From positions 1 through 64,000 of the forward strand of contig BNBX01000012.1 of NCBI GenBank assembly GCA_014656175.1: 64,000 nt of DNA, in the 5' to 3' direction. A model generated the notes under the pieces. That model did not search any database and was not told the DNA's origin. It saw nothing but the letters and a program-made list of their open reading frames with translations. Each line of letters begins with the position of its first letter. Position 1 is the first letter of the stretch. This DNA is from Streptomyces werraensis (GTDB lineage: Bacteria; Actinomycetota; Actinomycetes; Streptomycetales; Streptomycetaceae). Shown here piece by piece: positions 16,786 through 25,181 of the stretch. A program made the translations under genes and the position numbers.

Positions 16786-17994
16786 ATGAGCGCATCGCAG
16801 ACCTCCGACGTTCCCACCCTCCTGGTCAAGATCTTCGGCAAGGACAGGCCGGGCATCACGGCCGGCCTCTTCGACACCCTCGCCGCCTACTCCGTCGACG
16901 TGGTCGACATCGAGCAGGTCGTCACCCGCGGCCGCATCGTGCTGTGCGCGCTCGTGACCCAGCCCCCGGCCGGGATGGAGGGCGACCTGCGGGCGACCGT
17001 CCACAGCTGGGCGGACTCGATCAAGATGCAGGCGGAGATCATCTCGGGCAAGGGCGACAACCGCCCCCGCGGTCTCGGCAGGTCCCTGGTGACCGTGCTG
17101 GGCCACCCCCTCACCTCGGAGGCGACGGCGGCGGTCGCCGCGCGGATCACCAAGGCCGGCGGCAACATCGACCGTATCTTCCGGCTCGCCAAGTACCCGG
17201 TGACCGCGGTGGAGTTCGCGGTGTCCGGTGTGGAGACGGAGGCGCTGCGCACCGCGCTGGTGACGGACGCGGCCCGGTTCCGGGTCGACATCGCGGTGGT
17301 CGCGGCGGGCCTGTACCGCAGGGCGCAGCGCCTGGTGGTGATGGATGTGGACTCCACGCTCATCCAGGACGAGGTGATCGAGCTCTTCGCGGCGCACGCC
17401 GGCTGTGAGGAGCAGGTCGCCGAGGTGACGGCGGCGGCGATGCGCGGAGAGCTGGACTTCGAGCAGTCGCTGCACGCGCGGGTGGCACTGCTGGAGGGCC
17501 TCGACGCCTCCGTGATCGACAAGGTGCGCAGCGAGGTGCGTCTGACGCCGGGCGCCCGCACCCTGATCCGTACGCTGAAGCGGCTCGGCTATCAGGTGGG
17601 CGTGGTGTCGGGCGGCTTCACCCAGGTCACCGACGACCTGAAGGAGCGCCTCGGTCTGGACTTCGCGCAGGCCAACACGCTGGAGATCGTCGACGGCAGG
17701 CTCACCGGCCGGGTGACCGGCGAGATCGTGGACCGGGCGGGCAAGGCCCGGCTGCTGCGCCGCTTCGCGGCCGAGGCGGGCGTGCCGCTGTCGCAGACGG
17801 TGGCGATCGGTGACGGGGCGAACGACCTGGACATGCTGAACGCGGCCGGTCTCGGTGTCGCCTTCAACGCCAAGCCGGTGGTGCGGGAGGCGGCCCACAC
17901 GGCCGTGAACGTCCCCTTCCTCGACACCGTCCTCTACCTGCTGGGCATCACGCGGGAAGAGGTCGAGGCCGCGGACACGCTCGCCGGCGACTGA
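16786..17994 (+). CDS. serB: Phosphoserine phosphatase (ACT-ACT-HAD)
   Basis: 402 aa. Tandem ACT-like regulatory domains (about 8-80 with KIFGKDRPGITAGLFDTLA; about 100-175) precede the HAD phosphatase core: nucleophile motif VVMDVDSTLIQDEVIEL, motif II VVSGGFTQV and motif III GDGANDLDML. It removes phosphate from O-phosphoserine in the last step of serine synthesis; the ACT domains probably sense serine. A TACGGT -10 (16771-16776) lies 9 nt before the ATG, so the leader would be at most 2-3 nt. Confidence 0.97.
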   Translation: MSASQTSDVPTLLVKIFGKDRPGITAGLFDTLAAYSVDVVDIEQVVTRGRIVLCALVTQPPAGMEGDLRATVHSWADSIKMQAEIISGKGDNRPRGLGRSLVTVLGHPLTSEATAAVAARITKAGGNIDRIFRLAKYPVTAVEFAVSGVETEALRTALVTDAARFRVDIAVVAAGLYRRAQRLVVMDVDSTLIQDEVIELFAAHAGCEEQVAEVTAAAMRGELDFEQSLHARVALLEGLDASVIDKVRSEVRLTPGARTLIRTLKRLGYQVGVVSGGFTQVTDDLKERLGLDFAQANTLEIVDGRLTGRVTGEIVDRAGKARLLRRFAAEAGVPLSQTVAIGDGANDLDMLNAAGLGVAFNAKPVVREAAHTAVNVPFLDTVLYLLGITREEVEAADTLAGD

Positions 17995-18022
17995 GCCGGG
18001 CGCACCGGCCGTGACGACGGAC

Positions 18023-18055
18023 GGGCCCGGCGCCGACGAGGTCGGTGCCGGGCCC
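18023..18055. terminator. Terminator between serB and sixA
   Basis: GGGCCCGGCGCCGAC pairs with GTCGGTGCCGGGCCC (one mismatch) around a 3-nt loop between convergent genes. Confidence 0.8.
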
Positions 18056-18083
18056 CTGTCGTGCCGGGCGGGTCAGCCGGGGG

Positions 18084-18602
18084 TCACTCGGTGGGCGCCC
18101 AGTAGTCGACCAGCGCGGCGGTGCCGGGCTCCAGGGACTTCCAGGGGCCGGTGAAGGTCAGGACCGCGAAGGCGGCGGCCGGGAAACCGCGCCGCGTCAT
18201 GCGCTCGCGCGCGTCGCCCTCGGACGCGCCGGCCAGGATGTCGGCCAGCCCCTGCACGCCCGGGTTGTGTCCGATCAGCAGGACGTTCTGCGCGTCGTCG
18301 GGGGTTTCGTTGAGCAGGGCGATCAGCTCGCCGGGCGAAGCCTCGTAGATCCGCTCCTCGTAGACGGTTTTCGGCCGCTTGGGGAACTCGTGGACCGCGA
18401 GCTTCCAGGTCTCGCGGGTGCGGACCGCCGTGGAGCACAGGGCCAGATCGAAGGCGACGCCGGAGTCGGCCAGCTTGCGGCCGGCGGCCGCGGCGTCCAG
18501 GCGGCCTCGCTCGGCGAGGGGCCGCTCGTGGTCGGACACCGGAGGCCAGTCGGCTTTCGCATGCCGGAAAAGGACAATCCTGCGGGGTTCTGCGACGCTC
18601 AT
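18084..18602 (-). CDS. sixA: SixA-like phosphohistidine phosphatase (histidine phosphatase superfamily)
   Basis: 172 aa. The catalytic phosphate pocket is the RHG-type motif LFRHAKADWP at the N-terminus, with the second Arg in CSTAVRTRETW and the second catalytic His in LLIGHNPGVQGLA. SixA removes phosphate from His of phosphotransfer domains in Gram-negatives; the physiological target in Streptomyces is not known, and other phosphomonoesters are possible. It converges with serB. Confidence 0.9.
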   Translation of the reverse strand: MSVAEPRRIVLFRHAKADWPPVSDHERPLAERGRLDAAAAGRKLADSGVAFDLALCSTAVRTRETWKLAVHEFPKRPKTVYEERIYEASPGELIALLNETPDDAQNVLLIGHNPGVQGLADILAGASEGDARERMTRRGFPAAAFAVLTFTGPWKSLEPGTAALVDYWAPTE

Positions 18603-18665
18603 GGCACCCAGCTTCGCATGAAACAGGCCACAGGGCGCAGGGAGTTGACCGGCGTCTCGGCGCGT

Positions 18666-18872
18666 TCAGCGGGCCATGAGCTGCTGCGCCCGCTCGACGA
18701 GGACGGTGAGCGCGGGCTCACCGGCGGTCGCGTGCGCGTCGGAGGGGTCGAGGACGAGGGCGAGCAGGGCCACGAAGGCGAGGGTGGGGAGGGCCAGGGC
18801 CCACCACGGCAGCCGGGTGGCGGCACCGGCCCGGGGGGCCGGAACGGGCCGGGAGTGCGTGCGCGCCGACAT
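18666..18872 (-). CDS. Small single-pass membrane protein
   Basis: 68 aa from the ATG at 18872, which has a good GGAGGCAACC site; the frame opens further upstream but that part is Arg/Pro-rich noise. One membrane segment (about 25-43, WWALALPTLAFVALLALVL) separates a basic, Pro-rich N-terminus from an acidic C-terminal helix ending QQLMAR. I do not recognise the family. It lies 63 bp upstream of sixA in the same direction and may be cotranscribed. Confidence 0.75.
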   Translation of the reverse strand: MSARTHSRPVPAPRAGAATRLPWWALALPTLAFVALLALVLDPSDAHATAGEPALTVLVERAQQLMAR

Positions 18873-19072
18873 GGTTGCCTCCGCTCTTCGAATGCTCCGT
18901 GGCCGCCGGTCGCGGCCACATCTCGAAGGTACGGATCGTCGGGGAGCCGACCCATCCGGTGATCCACCCACTTGACCCTGAGCCTGGCCCCCTAGGGGAC
19001 GGTGGTGCCAGCACCACCATCATGGGGACGAATCCGGTCACTCCGCTCAGGGGTGGGACAACAGCGGTCCGC

Positions 19073-19189
19073 TCAGGGCGCCAGCACCGTCGCGATGACG
19101 CCGATGACGATGAAGATCGCGAAGAACGCGCCAAAGACGAGCAGCATCTTCTTCTGGCCGTTCTGCGGGTTCGGCTCGAGGACTGGCAT
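19073..19189 (-). CDS. SGM_5486-type transporter-associated mini-protein
   Basis: 38 aa, beginning MPVLEPNPQNGQKKM, then one hydrophobic span (about 15-36; LLVFGAFFAIFIVIGVIATV). The sequence matches from memory the SGM_5486 family transporter-associated protein found next to CynX/NimT MFS exporters in Streptomyces. Here the MFS gene is 163 bp upstream on the same strand, consistent with a small accessory subunit. Too short for usual gene finders. No obvious Shine-Dalgarno. Confidence 0.85.
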   Translation of the reverse strand: MPVLEPNPQNGQKKMLLVFGAFFAIFIVIGVIATVLAP

Positions 19190-19258
19190 GGGGAAAGTGT
19201 CGCACCTTCACCGTCCGGCATCGCCCACGGGGTCCCCGGCGGGCGCGGCGCCCGGCGC

Positions 19259-19270
19259 GGGGGGGGGGGG
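19259..19270. repeat. Run of 12 G
   Basis: An uninterrupted G12 homopolymer between the MFS gene and the mini-protein gene. Such tracts slip during replication; here it is non-coding, within their presumed shared transcript. Confidence 0.8.
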
Positions 19271-19352
19271 TACAGCGCGCCGGCGCCCCGGCAGAGGACC
19301 CCGGGCGGGCCCAGGGCCGGGGCACGGCCCCCCGAGCCGTACGCCGGGCGCC

Positions 19353-20657
19353 TCAGCCCGCCGCCTCGTCCTCCACCGTGCGGTCCCGCCCGGCCAGGAC
19401 CCCGACGATCATCTGCGGGACCATCAGCCCCGCCATCAGGGCGATCGGCAGCCCCCAGCCCCCGCTGTGCTGGTACAGCACGCCCACCAGCAGCGGCCCG
19501 GGGATGGAGATCAGGTAGCCGGTGCTCTGCGCGAAGGCGGACAGCTGCGCCACGCCCCCGCCCGTCCGGGCCCGCATGCCGACCATGGTGAGCGCGAGCG
19601 GGAAGGCGCAGTTGGCGACGCCCAGCAGCACCGCCCAGACCCAGGCGCCGGCGGCCGGGGCGAAGTAGAGGCCCGCGTAGCCGATCAGGCCGCTGACGCC
19701 CAGGGCGAGCACGATCGGGCCCTGGCGGGGCAGGCGGGCGGCGAGGCGCGGGATGACGAACGCCAGGGGCACGCCCATCACCATGGTGACGGCCAGCAGC
19801 AGTCCGGCCCGGCCGGCGGGAACGCCCGCGTCGCGGAAGATCTGCGCCATCCAGCCCATGGTGATGTAGGCGGCGGTGGCCTGGAGCCCGAAGAACACGG
19901 CCAGCGCCCACGCCGTACGGCTACGGGTGATGCGCAGCACCGGCGCCTGCCCGGCGTGCCGCTCCTCCGGCCGCCCGTCCCCCGGGCCCGGGGTGCCGCC
20001 CCCGTCCCGCACGAAGGCCAGCCAGGGCAGGACGGCGGCCGCGGCGAGGGCCGCCCAGACGGCGAGCCCCGCCTGCCAGTCGCCATCGAGCGCGTCCGTC
20101 ACCGGGACGGTCACGGCCGCCGCCGAGGCGGTGCCGAGGGCGAGGGCCATCGAGTAGAGACCGGTCATGGAGCCGACCCGGTCGGGGAACCAGCGCTTGA
20201 CGATGACCGGCATCAGCACGTTGCTCACGGCTATGCCGGCGAGCGCGAGACCGCTGGTGAGCAGGAAGGCGGCGGTGGTGCCGACGAAGGGCCGGACCAG
20301 CAGACCGGTGGCGATGGCTGCCATGCCCGCGCACACCACCGCGCCGGGGCCGAAGCGGCGGGCCAGTCGGGGCGCGGTGACGCCGAAGACGGCGAAACAC
20401 AGCGCGGGCAGGGAGGTGAGCAGCCCGGCCACGCTGCCGCTCATGCCGAGCCCGTCGCGCACCTCTTCGAGCAGGGCGCCGAAGCTGGTGATGGCGGGGC
20501 GCAGGTTCAGGGCGGCCAGCACGATGCCGGCGACGAGCAGCCGTTTCCGCCACGCACGCGTGGGGGCGCCGGGGTGTTCCGGGGGCGCGGTCGCGGCGGA
20601 CGTACGGGCGGTGGCGGACGCGGTCGTCCGGGTCCCGTCACCAGTCATACGAGTCAT
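19353..20657 (-). CDS. CynX/NimT-family MFS transporter
   Basis: 434 aa, 12 membrane segments. Family features are the early ALNLRPAITSFGALL (LRP motif) and the SVAGLLTSLPALCFAVFG helix, with RLARRFGPG after helix 2. Relatives move cyanate, nitroimidazoles or other small anions and drugs; the substrate here is unknown. The ATG at 20657 is chosen because a TATGAT -10 (20670-20665) ends 7 nt before it; ATGs at 20648, 20666, 20669 and 20696 are also in frame. Divergent from a FadR-type regulator, with a palindromic operator between. Confidence 0.9.
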   Translation of the reverse strand: MTRMTGDGTRTTASATARTSAATAPPEHPGAPTRAWRKRLLVAGIVLAALNLRPAITSFGALLEEVRDGLGMSGSVAGLLTSLPALCFAVFGVTAPRLARRFGPGAVVCAGMAAIATGLLVRPFVGTTAAFLLTSGLALAGIAVSNVLMPVIVKRWFPDRVGSMTGLYSMALALGTASAAAVTVPVTDALDGDWQAGLAVWAALAAAAVLPWLAFVRDGGGTPGPGDGRPEERHAGQAPVLRITRSRTAWALAVFFGLQATAAYITMGWMAQIFRDAGVPAGRAGLLLAVTMVMGVPLAFVIPRLAARLPRQGPIVLALGVSGLIGYAGLYFAPAAGAWVWAVLLGVANCAFPLALTMVGMRARTGGGVAQLSAFAQSTGYLISIPGPLLVGVLYQHSGGWGLPIALMAGLMVPQMIVGVLAGRDRTVEDEAAG

Positions 20658-20671
20658 GCGACCCATCATAG

Positions 20672-20686
20672 AATCATGGGATGATT
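20672..20686. promoter_or_regulatory. Palindromic operator in the MFS/FadR divergent promoter
   Basis: AATCAT-GGG-ATGATT is a perfect 6+3+6 dyad lying immediately upstream of the MFS -10 (TATGAT, 20670-20665), in the spacer between -10 and -35. A bound regulator would block the exporter promoter. Its location between a transporter and a GntR/FadR gene suggests local autoregulation. Confidence 0.65.
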
Positions 20687-20739
20687 GGTTATCCATGTGG
20701 CGGGCGTCGTACGCGGCCTCTGCCGTGCGAAGGTGAAGC

Positions 20740-21432
20740 ATGCCTCTGAGCCATCCGCGCCGATCCGCGCTGTCCGAGCAGGTCATCGCCGCACTGCGGG
20801 CCCAGATCACGTCGGGCGAGTGGCCGGTCGGCTCACGCGTCCCCACCGAGCCGGAGCTGGTGGAGCAGCTGGGGGTCGCCCGTAACACCGTCCGCGAGGC
20901 GGTGCGCGCGCTGGCGCACAACGGCCTGCTCGACATCCGCCAGGGATCGGGCACCTACGTGGTCGCCACCAGCGAGCTGGCCGGCGTGATGCACCGCCGC
21001 TTCGCCGGCGCCGACCCCCGCCACATCGCGGAGCTGCGCTCCTCCCTGGAGTCCTCGGCGGCGCGGCTGGCGGCGCAGCGGCGCACGGAGAAGGACCTCA
21101 AGCAGCTCGACACGCTGCTGCAGCGCCGCGAGGAGGCGTGGGAGTCGGGCGACGCGGAGACGTTCGTGACGGCGGACGCGACGTTCCACATGGCGGTCGT
21201 GGCGGCCTCGCACAACGACGTGATGACCGCGCTGTACGCGGACCTGGGCGAGGTGCTGCGGGACTGGCTGCGCGACGACGTGGGCGGGGACATGTCGCCT
21301 GAGACGCACATGGACCACAGCGGGCTGGTGGACGCGATCCGCGCGGGCGACGAGGCGACGGCTGCCGAGGAGGCCGCCTCCTACCCCATGGCGTGCAAGC
21401 CGGGGCGGTTCACGTCCCCCGCGGGCGACTGA
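20740..21432 (+). CDS. FadR-subfamily GntR transcription regulator
   Basis: 230 aa. N-terminal winged HTH (about 8-75; SEQVIAALRAQITSGEWPVG, then ARNTVREAVRALAHNGLLDI and RQGSGTYVV) and a helical FCD effector domain (about 90-215) with the metal-binding/ligand residues D...H in DATFHMAVVAAS and later His residues. Probably represses the divergent MFS exporter and itself, released by the exporter's substrate. ATG at 20740 with GAAGGTG upstream. Confidence 0.93.
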   Translation: MPLSHPRRSALSEQVIAALRAQITSGEWPVGSRVPTEPELVEQLGVARNTVREAVRALAHNGLLDIRQGSGTYVVATSELAGVMHRRFAGADPRHIAELRSSLESSAARLAAQRRTEKDLKQLDTLLQRREEAWESGDAETFVTADATFHMAVVAASHNDVMTALYADLGEVLRDWLRDDVGGDMSPETHMDHSGLVDAIRAGDEATAAEEAASYPMACKPGRFTSPAGD

Positions 21433-21475
21433 GCGAGCCCTCCGCACCCGCGCGTGGGCGGGCGCCGCTGGACAC

Positions 21476-21517
21476 GCGCGAGGGCCCGCGCCCCCTGGGG
21501 GACGCGGGCCCTCGCGC
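21476..21517. terminator. Terminator between FadR and fabI genes
   Basis: A 15-bp perfect outer stem (GCGCGAGGGCCCGCG and its complement) with an additional inner CCCCC/GGGGG pairing, between convergent genes. Confidence 0.85.
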
Positions 21518-21528
21518 TGTGCCGGGTG

Positions 21529-22296
21529 TCAGGCGCCGACGGCGTGCAGACCGCCGTCCACGTGGACGATCTCGCCCGTGGTCTTCGGGAACCAGTCGCT
21601 CAGCAGGGCGACGACGCCGCGGCCGGCCGGCTCCGGGTCCTTGAGGTCCCACTCCAGCGGGGCGCGCGTGTCCCACACGGAGGCCAGCTCCGAGAAGCCG
21701 GGGATGGACTTGGCGGCCATGGAGCCGATGGGGCCGGCGGAGATGAGGTTGCAGCGGATGTTCTGCTTGCCCAGGTCCCGCGCCATGTAGCGGCTCGTGG
21801 CCTCCAGGGCGGCCTTGGCCGGACCCATCCAGTCGTACTGCGGCCAGGCGTACTGCGCGTCGAAGGTGAGGCCGACGACGGAGCCGCCGTTCTGCATCAG
21901 CGGCAGGCAGGCCATGGTGAGCGACTTCAGGGAGAACGCCGAGACGTGCATGGCCGTGGCGACCGACTCGAACGGCGTGTTGAGGAAGTTGCCGCCGAGG
22001 GCGTCCTGCGGCGCGAAGCCGATGGAGTGCACGACGCCGTCCAGGCCGCCGAGCTCCTCGCCGACGACGTCGGCCAGGCGGCCCAGGTGCTCGTCGTTGG
22101 TGACGTCGAGCTCGATGACCTTGGCGGGCTTGGGCAGCTTCTTCGCGATGCGCTCGGTCAGGGTGGGCCGCGGGAACGCGGTCAGGATGATCTCGGCACC
22201 CTGCTCCTGGGCCAGCTTGGCGGTGTGGAAGGCGATGGACGACTCCATCAGCACACCGGTGATCAGGACGCGCTTGCCCTCGAGAATTCCGCTCAT
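21529..22296 (-). CDS. fabI: Enoyl-[acyl-carrier-protein] reductase (NADH)
   Basis: 255 aa. FabI/InhA-type SDR: dinucleotide motif TGVLMESSIAF, the HSIGFAP segment, and the Y-x6-K catalytic pair in QYDWMGPAKAALEATSRYMA. It reduces the trans-2 double bond in the last step of each fatty-acid elongation cycle. The start lies 5 nt after the fabG stop, so the two are one operon with fabG first. The family is the target of triclosan and isoniazid-type inhibitors. Confidence 0.96.
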   Translation of the reverse strand: MSGILEGKRVLITGVLMESSIAFHTAKLAQEQGAEIILTAFPRPTLTERIAKKLPKPAKVIELDVTNDEHLGRLADVVGEELGGLDGVVHSIGFAPQDALGGNFLNTPFESVATAMHVSAFSLKSLTMACLPLMQNGGSVVGLTFDAQYAWPQYDWMGPAKAALEATSRYMARDLGKQNIRCNLISAGPIGSMAAKSIPGFSELASVWDTRAPLEWDLKDPEPAGRGVVALLSDWFPKTTGEIVHVDGGLHAVGA

Positions 22297-22301
22297 GTGT
22301 G

Positions 22302-23006
22302 TCAGTGACCCATTCCCAGTCCGCCGTCAACGGGAATGACGGCTCCAGTGATGTACGAGGCGTCGTCCGAGGCGAGGAAGCGCACCGCGGCAGCGATCTC
22401 CTCGGTCTTCGCGTACCGGGCGAGCGGCACCTGGGCGAGGATCTTCGCCTGCTGCTCCTCGGTGAGCTCCCGGGTCATGTCGGTGTCGACGAAACCGGGC
22501 GCGACGACGTTGAAGGTGATGTTTCGCGAGCCCAGCTCACGGGCGAGTGACCGCGCGAAGCCCACCAGGCCGGCCTTGGAGGCGGCGTAGTTGGCCTGTC
22601 CCGCGGAGCCGAGCAGCCCGACGACCGAGGAGATCAGCACGACGCGGCCCTTGCGGGCGCGCAGCATGCCGCGGTTGGCGCGCTTGACGACGCGGAAGGT
22701 GCCGGTGAGGTTGGTCTCGAGGACGGACGTGAAGTCCTCCTCGGTCATGCGCATCAGGAGCTGGTCCCGGGTGATCCCGGCGTTGGCGACGAGCACCTCG
22801 ACGGGACCGTGCGCCTCCTCGATCTCCTTGTAGGCCTGCTCCACCTGCTCGGCGTCGGTGATGTCGCACCGGACGGCGAGGAAGCCGGCCGGGGGCTCAC
22901 CCGAGCGGTACGTGATGGCGACCTTGTCGCCGGCGTCGGCGAACGCGCGGGCGATGGCGAGGCCGATGCCCCGGTTGCCTCCGGTGACGAGAACCGAGCG
23001 GCTCAA
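22302..23006 (-). CDS. fabG: 3-oxoacyl-[acyl-carrier-protein] reductase
   Basis: 234 aa classical SDR. Cofactor motif TGGNRGIGLAIA, NAG motif LVANAGITRD, catalytic Ser in LISSVVGLLG and Tyr/Lys in NYAASKAGLVGFARSLA. It carries out the NADPH-dependent ketoreduction of fatty-acid elongation. First gene of fabG-fabI. A TAGGTT -10 candidate sits at 23081-23076, about 70 nt upstream, with a weak -35. It marks the left border of the core genome before the defence island. Confidence 0.95.
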   Translation of the reverse strand: MSRSVLVTGGNRGIGLAIARAFADAGDKVAITYRSGEPPAGFLAVRCDITDAEQVEQAYKEIEEAHGPVEVLVANAGITRDQLLMRMTEEDFTSVLETNLTGTFRVVKRANRGMLRARKGRVVLISSVVGLLGSAGQANYAASKAGLVGFARSLARELGSRNITFNVVAPGFVDTDMTRELTEEQQAKILAQVPLARYAKTEEIAAAVRFLASDDASYITGAVIPVDGGLGMGH

Positions 23007-23166
23007 CGGATCACCCCTTCGATAGCGGTCTGTTCCACCCGCCCGGACACCGTGACGACAGGCGGCTGCACCGAAAACCTATCGGTCCCGGTCCGCCCCG
23101 GGACATCGGGGCACCGACAGTGGCTCTCGTGGCCTCCTGTCGGGTTCCTACAGTTCGTGGCCCCGG

Positions 23167-23562
23167 TCAGTCCGCCATACCGGGTGCGTGAGCCGACAGC
23201 CCTTCGGCGCGAGCGGTCTCGAGCATCCTGCGGTCATAGGTCACCAGGACGGTCAGGTCGTCCCGCAGGGAGAGCGCACTGGCGACGTGAACCGCATCCA
23301 AGGTCCTCAGGCGCCCGACCAGGAGAGCCGCCACATCTCGCACCTCTCGTGTGAGGAGAATTTCGGTGATCCGGGCGTCCAGGTCCTCCAGGGCCTTGGG
23401 GAAGTGCCCCATGAGGTCCAGAGTCCGTACGGTCTCCACGAAACCGAGCGTGCTGGTGGCCAGCGGTTCCGTGGCCCGCTCCTGCAGGAAAACGTCCAGC
23501 GCGCCCCAGTGACTACGTCGGGTCATCCAGGTGACCAGTGCGGACGTGTCCATGTAGATCAA
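23167..23562 (-). CDS. PIN-domain toxin (VapC family)
   Basis: 131 aa RNase toxin. PIN acidic residues are D5 (MIYMDTSAL), E43, D89 (TLDAVHVASAL) and D110 (TYDRRM). VapC toxins cut tRNA or rRNA at specific sites and are neutralised by the cognate antitoxin, encoded directly upstream. Start is TTG at 23562, overlapping the antitoxin stop as TTGA; the downstream ATG at residue 4 would remove the conserved MIYxD start. The coupling and weak start codon should keep toxin below antitoxin. Confidence 0.9.
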   Translation of the reverse strand: MIYMDTSALVTWMTRRSHWGALDVFLQERATEPLATSTLGFVETVRTLDLMGHFPKALEDLDARITEILLTREVRDVAALLVGRLRTLDAVHVASALSLRDDLTVLVTYDRRMLETARAEGLSAHAPGMAD

Positions 23563-23843
23563 CGGTCGTCCTCTTCACGCTCGGCCAGCAGCAGCGCAAC
23601 CGGATCGATGTCTTCTGGCACCTCGTAGTGCGGCATGCTGTGGCGCTCGGCGGCGGTGACCGGCTTCAACTTGATCTTCCCCTGCGCCACCAGGTGCGCG
23701 TACCGCTCCATCGGACTGCCGGCCGGTGACAGTATCGCGATCACGTTGCCGTGCCGGGTCACCTCGATCGCCTCACCCTTCTCGACCCGGGCGAAGACCG
23801 CGCTGGGGTTGTACGAGAACTCGCGGACGGAAATGGTGCTCAT
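23559..23843 (-). CDS. Phd/YefM-family antitoxin
   Basis: 94 aa. The N-terminal Phd fold (MSTISVREFSYNPSAVFARV, then VTRHGNVIAILSPAG) binds DNA and autoregulates; the C-terminal acidic tail (VPEDIDPVALLLAEREED) is the likely toxin-binding segment. Strong GAGGGGGG site upstream of the ATG. It lies 78 bp downstream of mcrC in the same direction, so it may be read from both its own promoter and the McrBC operon. Confidence 0.9.
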   Translation of the reverse strand: MSTISVREFSYNPSAVFARVEKGEAIEVTRHGNVIAILSPAGSPMERYAHLVAQGKIKLKPVTAAERHSMPHYEVPEDIDPVALLLAEREEDDR

Positions 23844-23921
23844 ACCGCGCCCCCCTCAGAGCAGGCAGGTTGTGCGTACATATCCAAGAGGGTACCTACA
23901 TTCGGCCCTCCGTGCTCGCCT

Positions 23922-25181
23922 TCACAGGGTGCCGCTGTCACGCGCGATGTCGACCGACTCGGCCAGGGTGTCGATGTCCGCGGCCAGGTCCCGCCAGGGG
24001 CGGGAGAGGTCGACGACGTGTCGCCAGATCCTCAGCCGCCCTTCCCCCACCGGTACCTCCACGACCCCGGGCCTGCCGGAGGCGTAGACGAGGTGTCCCT
24101 CGGTGAGACCGAGGCGTACGCAGTAGGCGGTCATCTGGTAGAGGTCGTCCCGCTGGGGCTTGGTCTTGAACTTGGCGTCGAGGATCACGGCCTGGCGGAG
24201 CGCCCCGTCCCGTGGCGACGGCAGGTAGTGGACCAGGTCCGGCTTGAGCACGTGCCTGCCGGCGGTGTCGAGGGAGAAGTTCCGGTCCTGCGGCTCGGGT
24301 CTGCCGCCGACGCGGTGGCGCAGCGCCTCCCCGACGGCTCGGGCGAGATAGGCCTCGAAGAGCCGCCACATGGTGACCAGCATCCCGTCCACGGCGATCT
24401 CCCGGCCGTCGCCGAGCTCGTACGAGGCACCGCGCAGAACGAGTTCCGCCAGGGCGAGGGCGTGCGCGTAGCGGGCGTTGCGCCGGTCGGGCGTCCAGCG
24501 GGGGGCGAGGGCGCCCGAGGGCAGGACGCGCACTCCGTCCAGGCGGGCAGTGAGGCGTTGAAGGGCGGCGCGTGGCGCGGGATCGATGCCGGGCACGCGG
24601 AGGAGGCGGCGGGCGGCGGCAAGGAGAAGGCGGTTCTCCGGTATGTCGGGGGTGTGGTCGTCGTAGACGACCTCCAGCGGCACGGGTACGCCAGGTCTGC
24701 GGCGGAGCTGGTCGGCGTGGCGGATGCGGCCCCGGACGACAGGCAGCGTGTCGTGCGTCTCCCGGTAGTCGTGAAGGACTCCGTGTTCCAGAGCACGGTC
24801 CGCGGCGGAGACGAAGGCGTGCGCGAGGGCGGGGAGGAGGTCGGGGCGCGGGTCGGCGGCGACGGGGCGCGAGTCGAACGCGACACGGTCGGGGGCGTAC
24901 GAGATCAGGTGCAGGAGCCGGTCGACGGGCACCTTGGGGCTGATGGTCAGCTGGACCGTGCCGTCGCCGACGCCGAGGCGGACGGAGCCCACCCGGTCCT
25001 TGGCCTTCAGTCGCCAGCGGGTGGCCGTCTCCGGATGCATCTGGAGGAGCCGGTCGTGCTCGGCGAGCGTGGTGACCTGGGCCGGGGTGAGGGTCCATAC
25101 GGTCCAGCCGCCGCCCTCCGCGAGACCGACGCGCAGGGCGGCGTCGCGGCAGTGGCGGGGCTGAGCGCGGCGGGCGGTCAC
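23922..25181 (-). CDS. mcrC: McrC-like nuclease subunit of a type IV restriction system
   Basis: 419 aa. The N-terminal part resembles the McrC/McrBC 5-methylcytosine restriction subunit (VQLTISPKVPVDRLLHLISY, VVRGRIRHADQL, IPENRLLLAAARRLL). The C-terminal PD-(D/E)XK nuclease shows D315 (KPDLV), D335-A-K337 (ILDAKFKT) and a Q-containing helix (DDLYQMTAYC). It cuts modified foreign DNA when driven by McrB translocation. The GTG at 25181 overlaps the mcrB stop (GTGA); the longer frame to 25352 runs inside mcrB and is rejected. Confidence 0.92.
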   Translation of the reverse strand: MTARRAQPRHCRDAALRVGLAEGGGWTVWTLTPAQVTTLAEHDRLLQMHPETATRWRLKAKDRVGSVRLGVGDGTVQLTISPKVPVDRLLHLISYAPDRVAFDSRPVAADPRPDLLPALAHAFVSAADRALEHGVLHDYRETHDTLPVVRGRIRHADQLRRRPGVPVPLEVVYDDHTPDIPENRLLLAAARRLLRVPGIDPAPRAALQRLTARLDGVRVLPSGALAPRWTPDRRNARYAHALALAELVLRGASYELGDGREIAVDGMLVTMWRLFEAYLARAVGEALRHRVGGRPEPQDRNFSLDTAGRHVLKPDLVHYLPSPRDGALRQAVILDAKFKTKPQRDDLYQMTAYCVRLGLTEGHLVYASGRPGVVEVPVGEGRLRIWRHVVDLSRPWRDLAADIDTLAESVDIARDSGTL

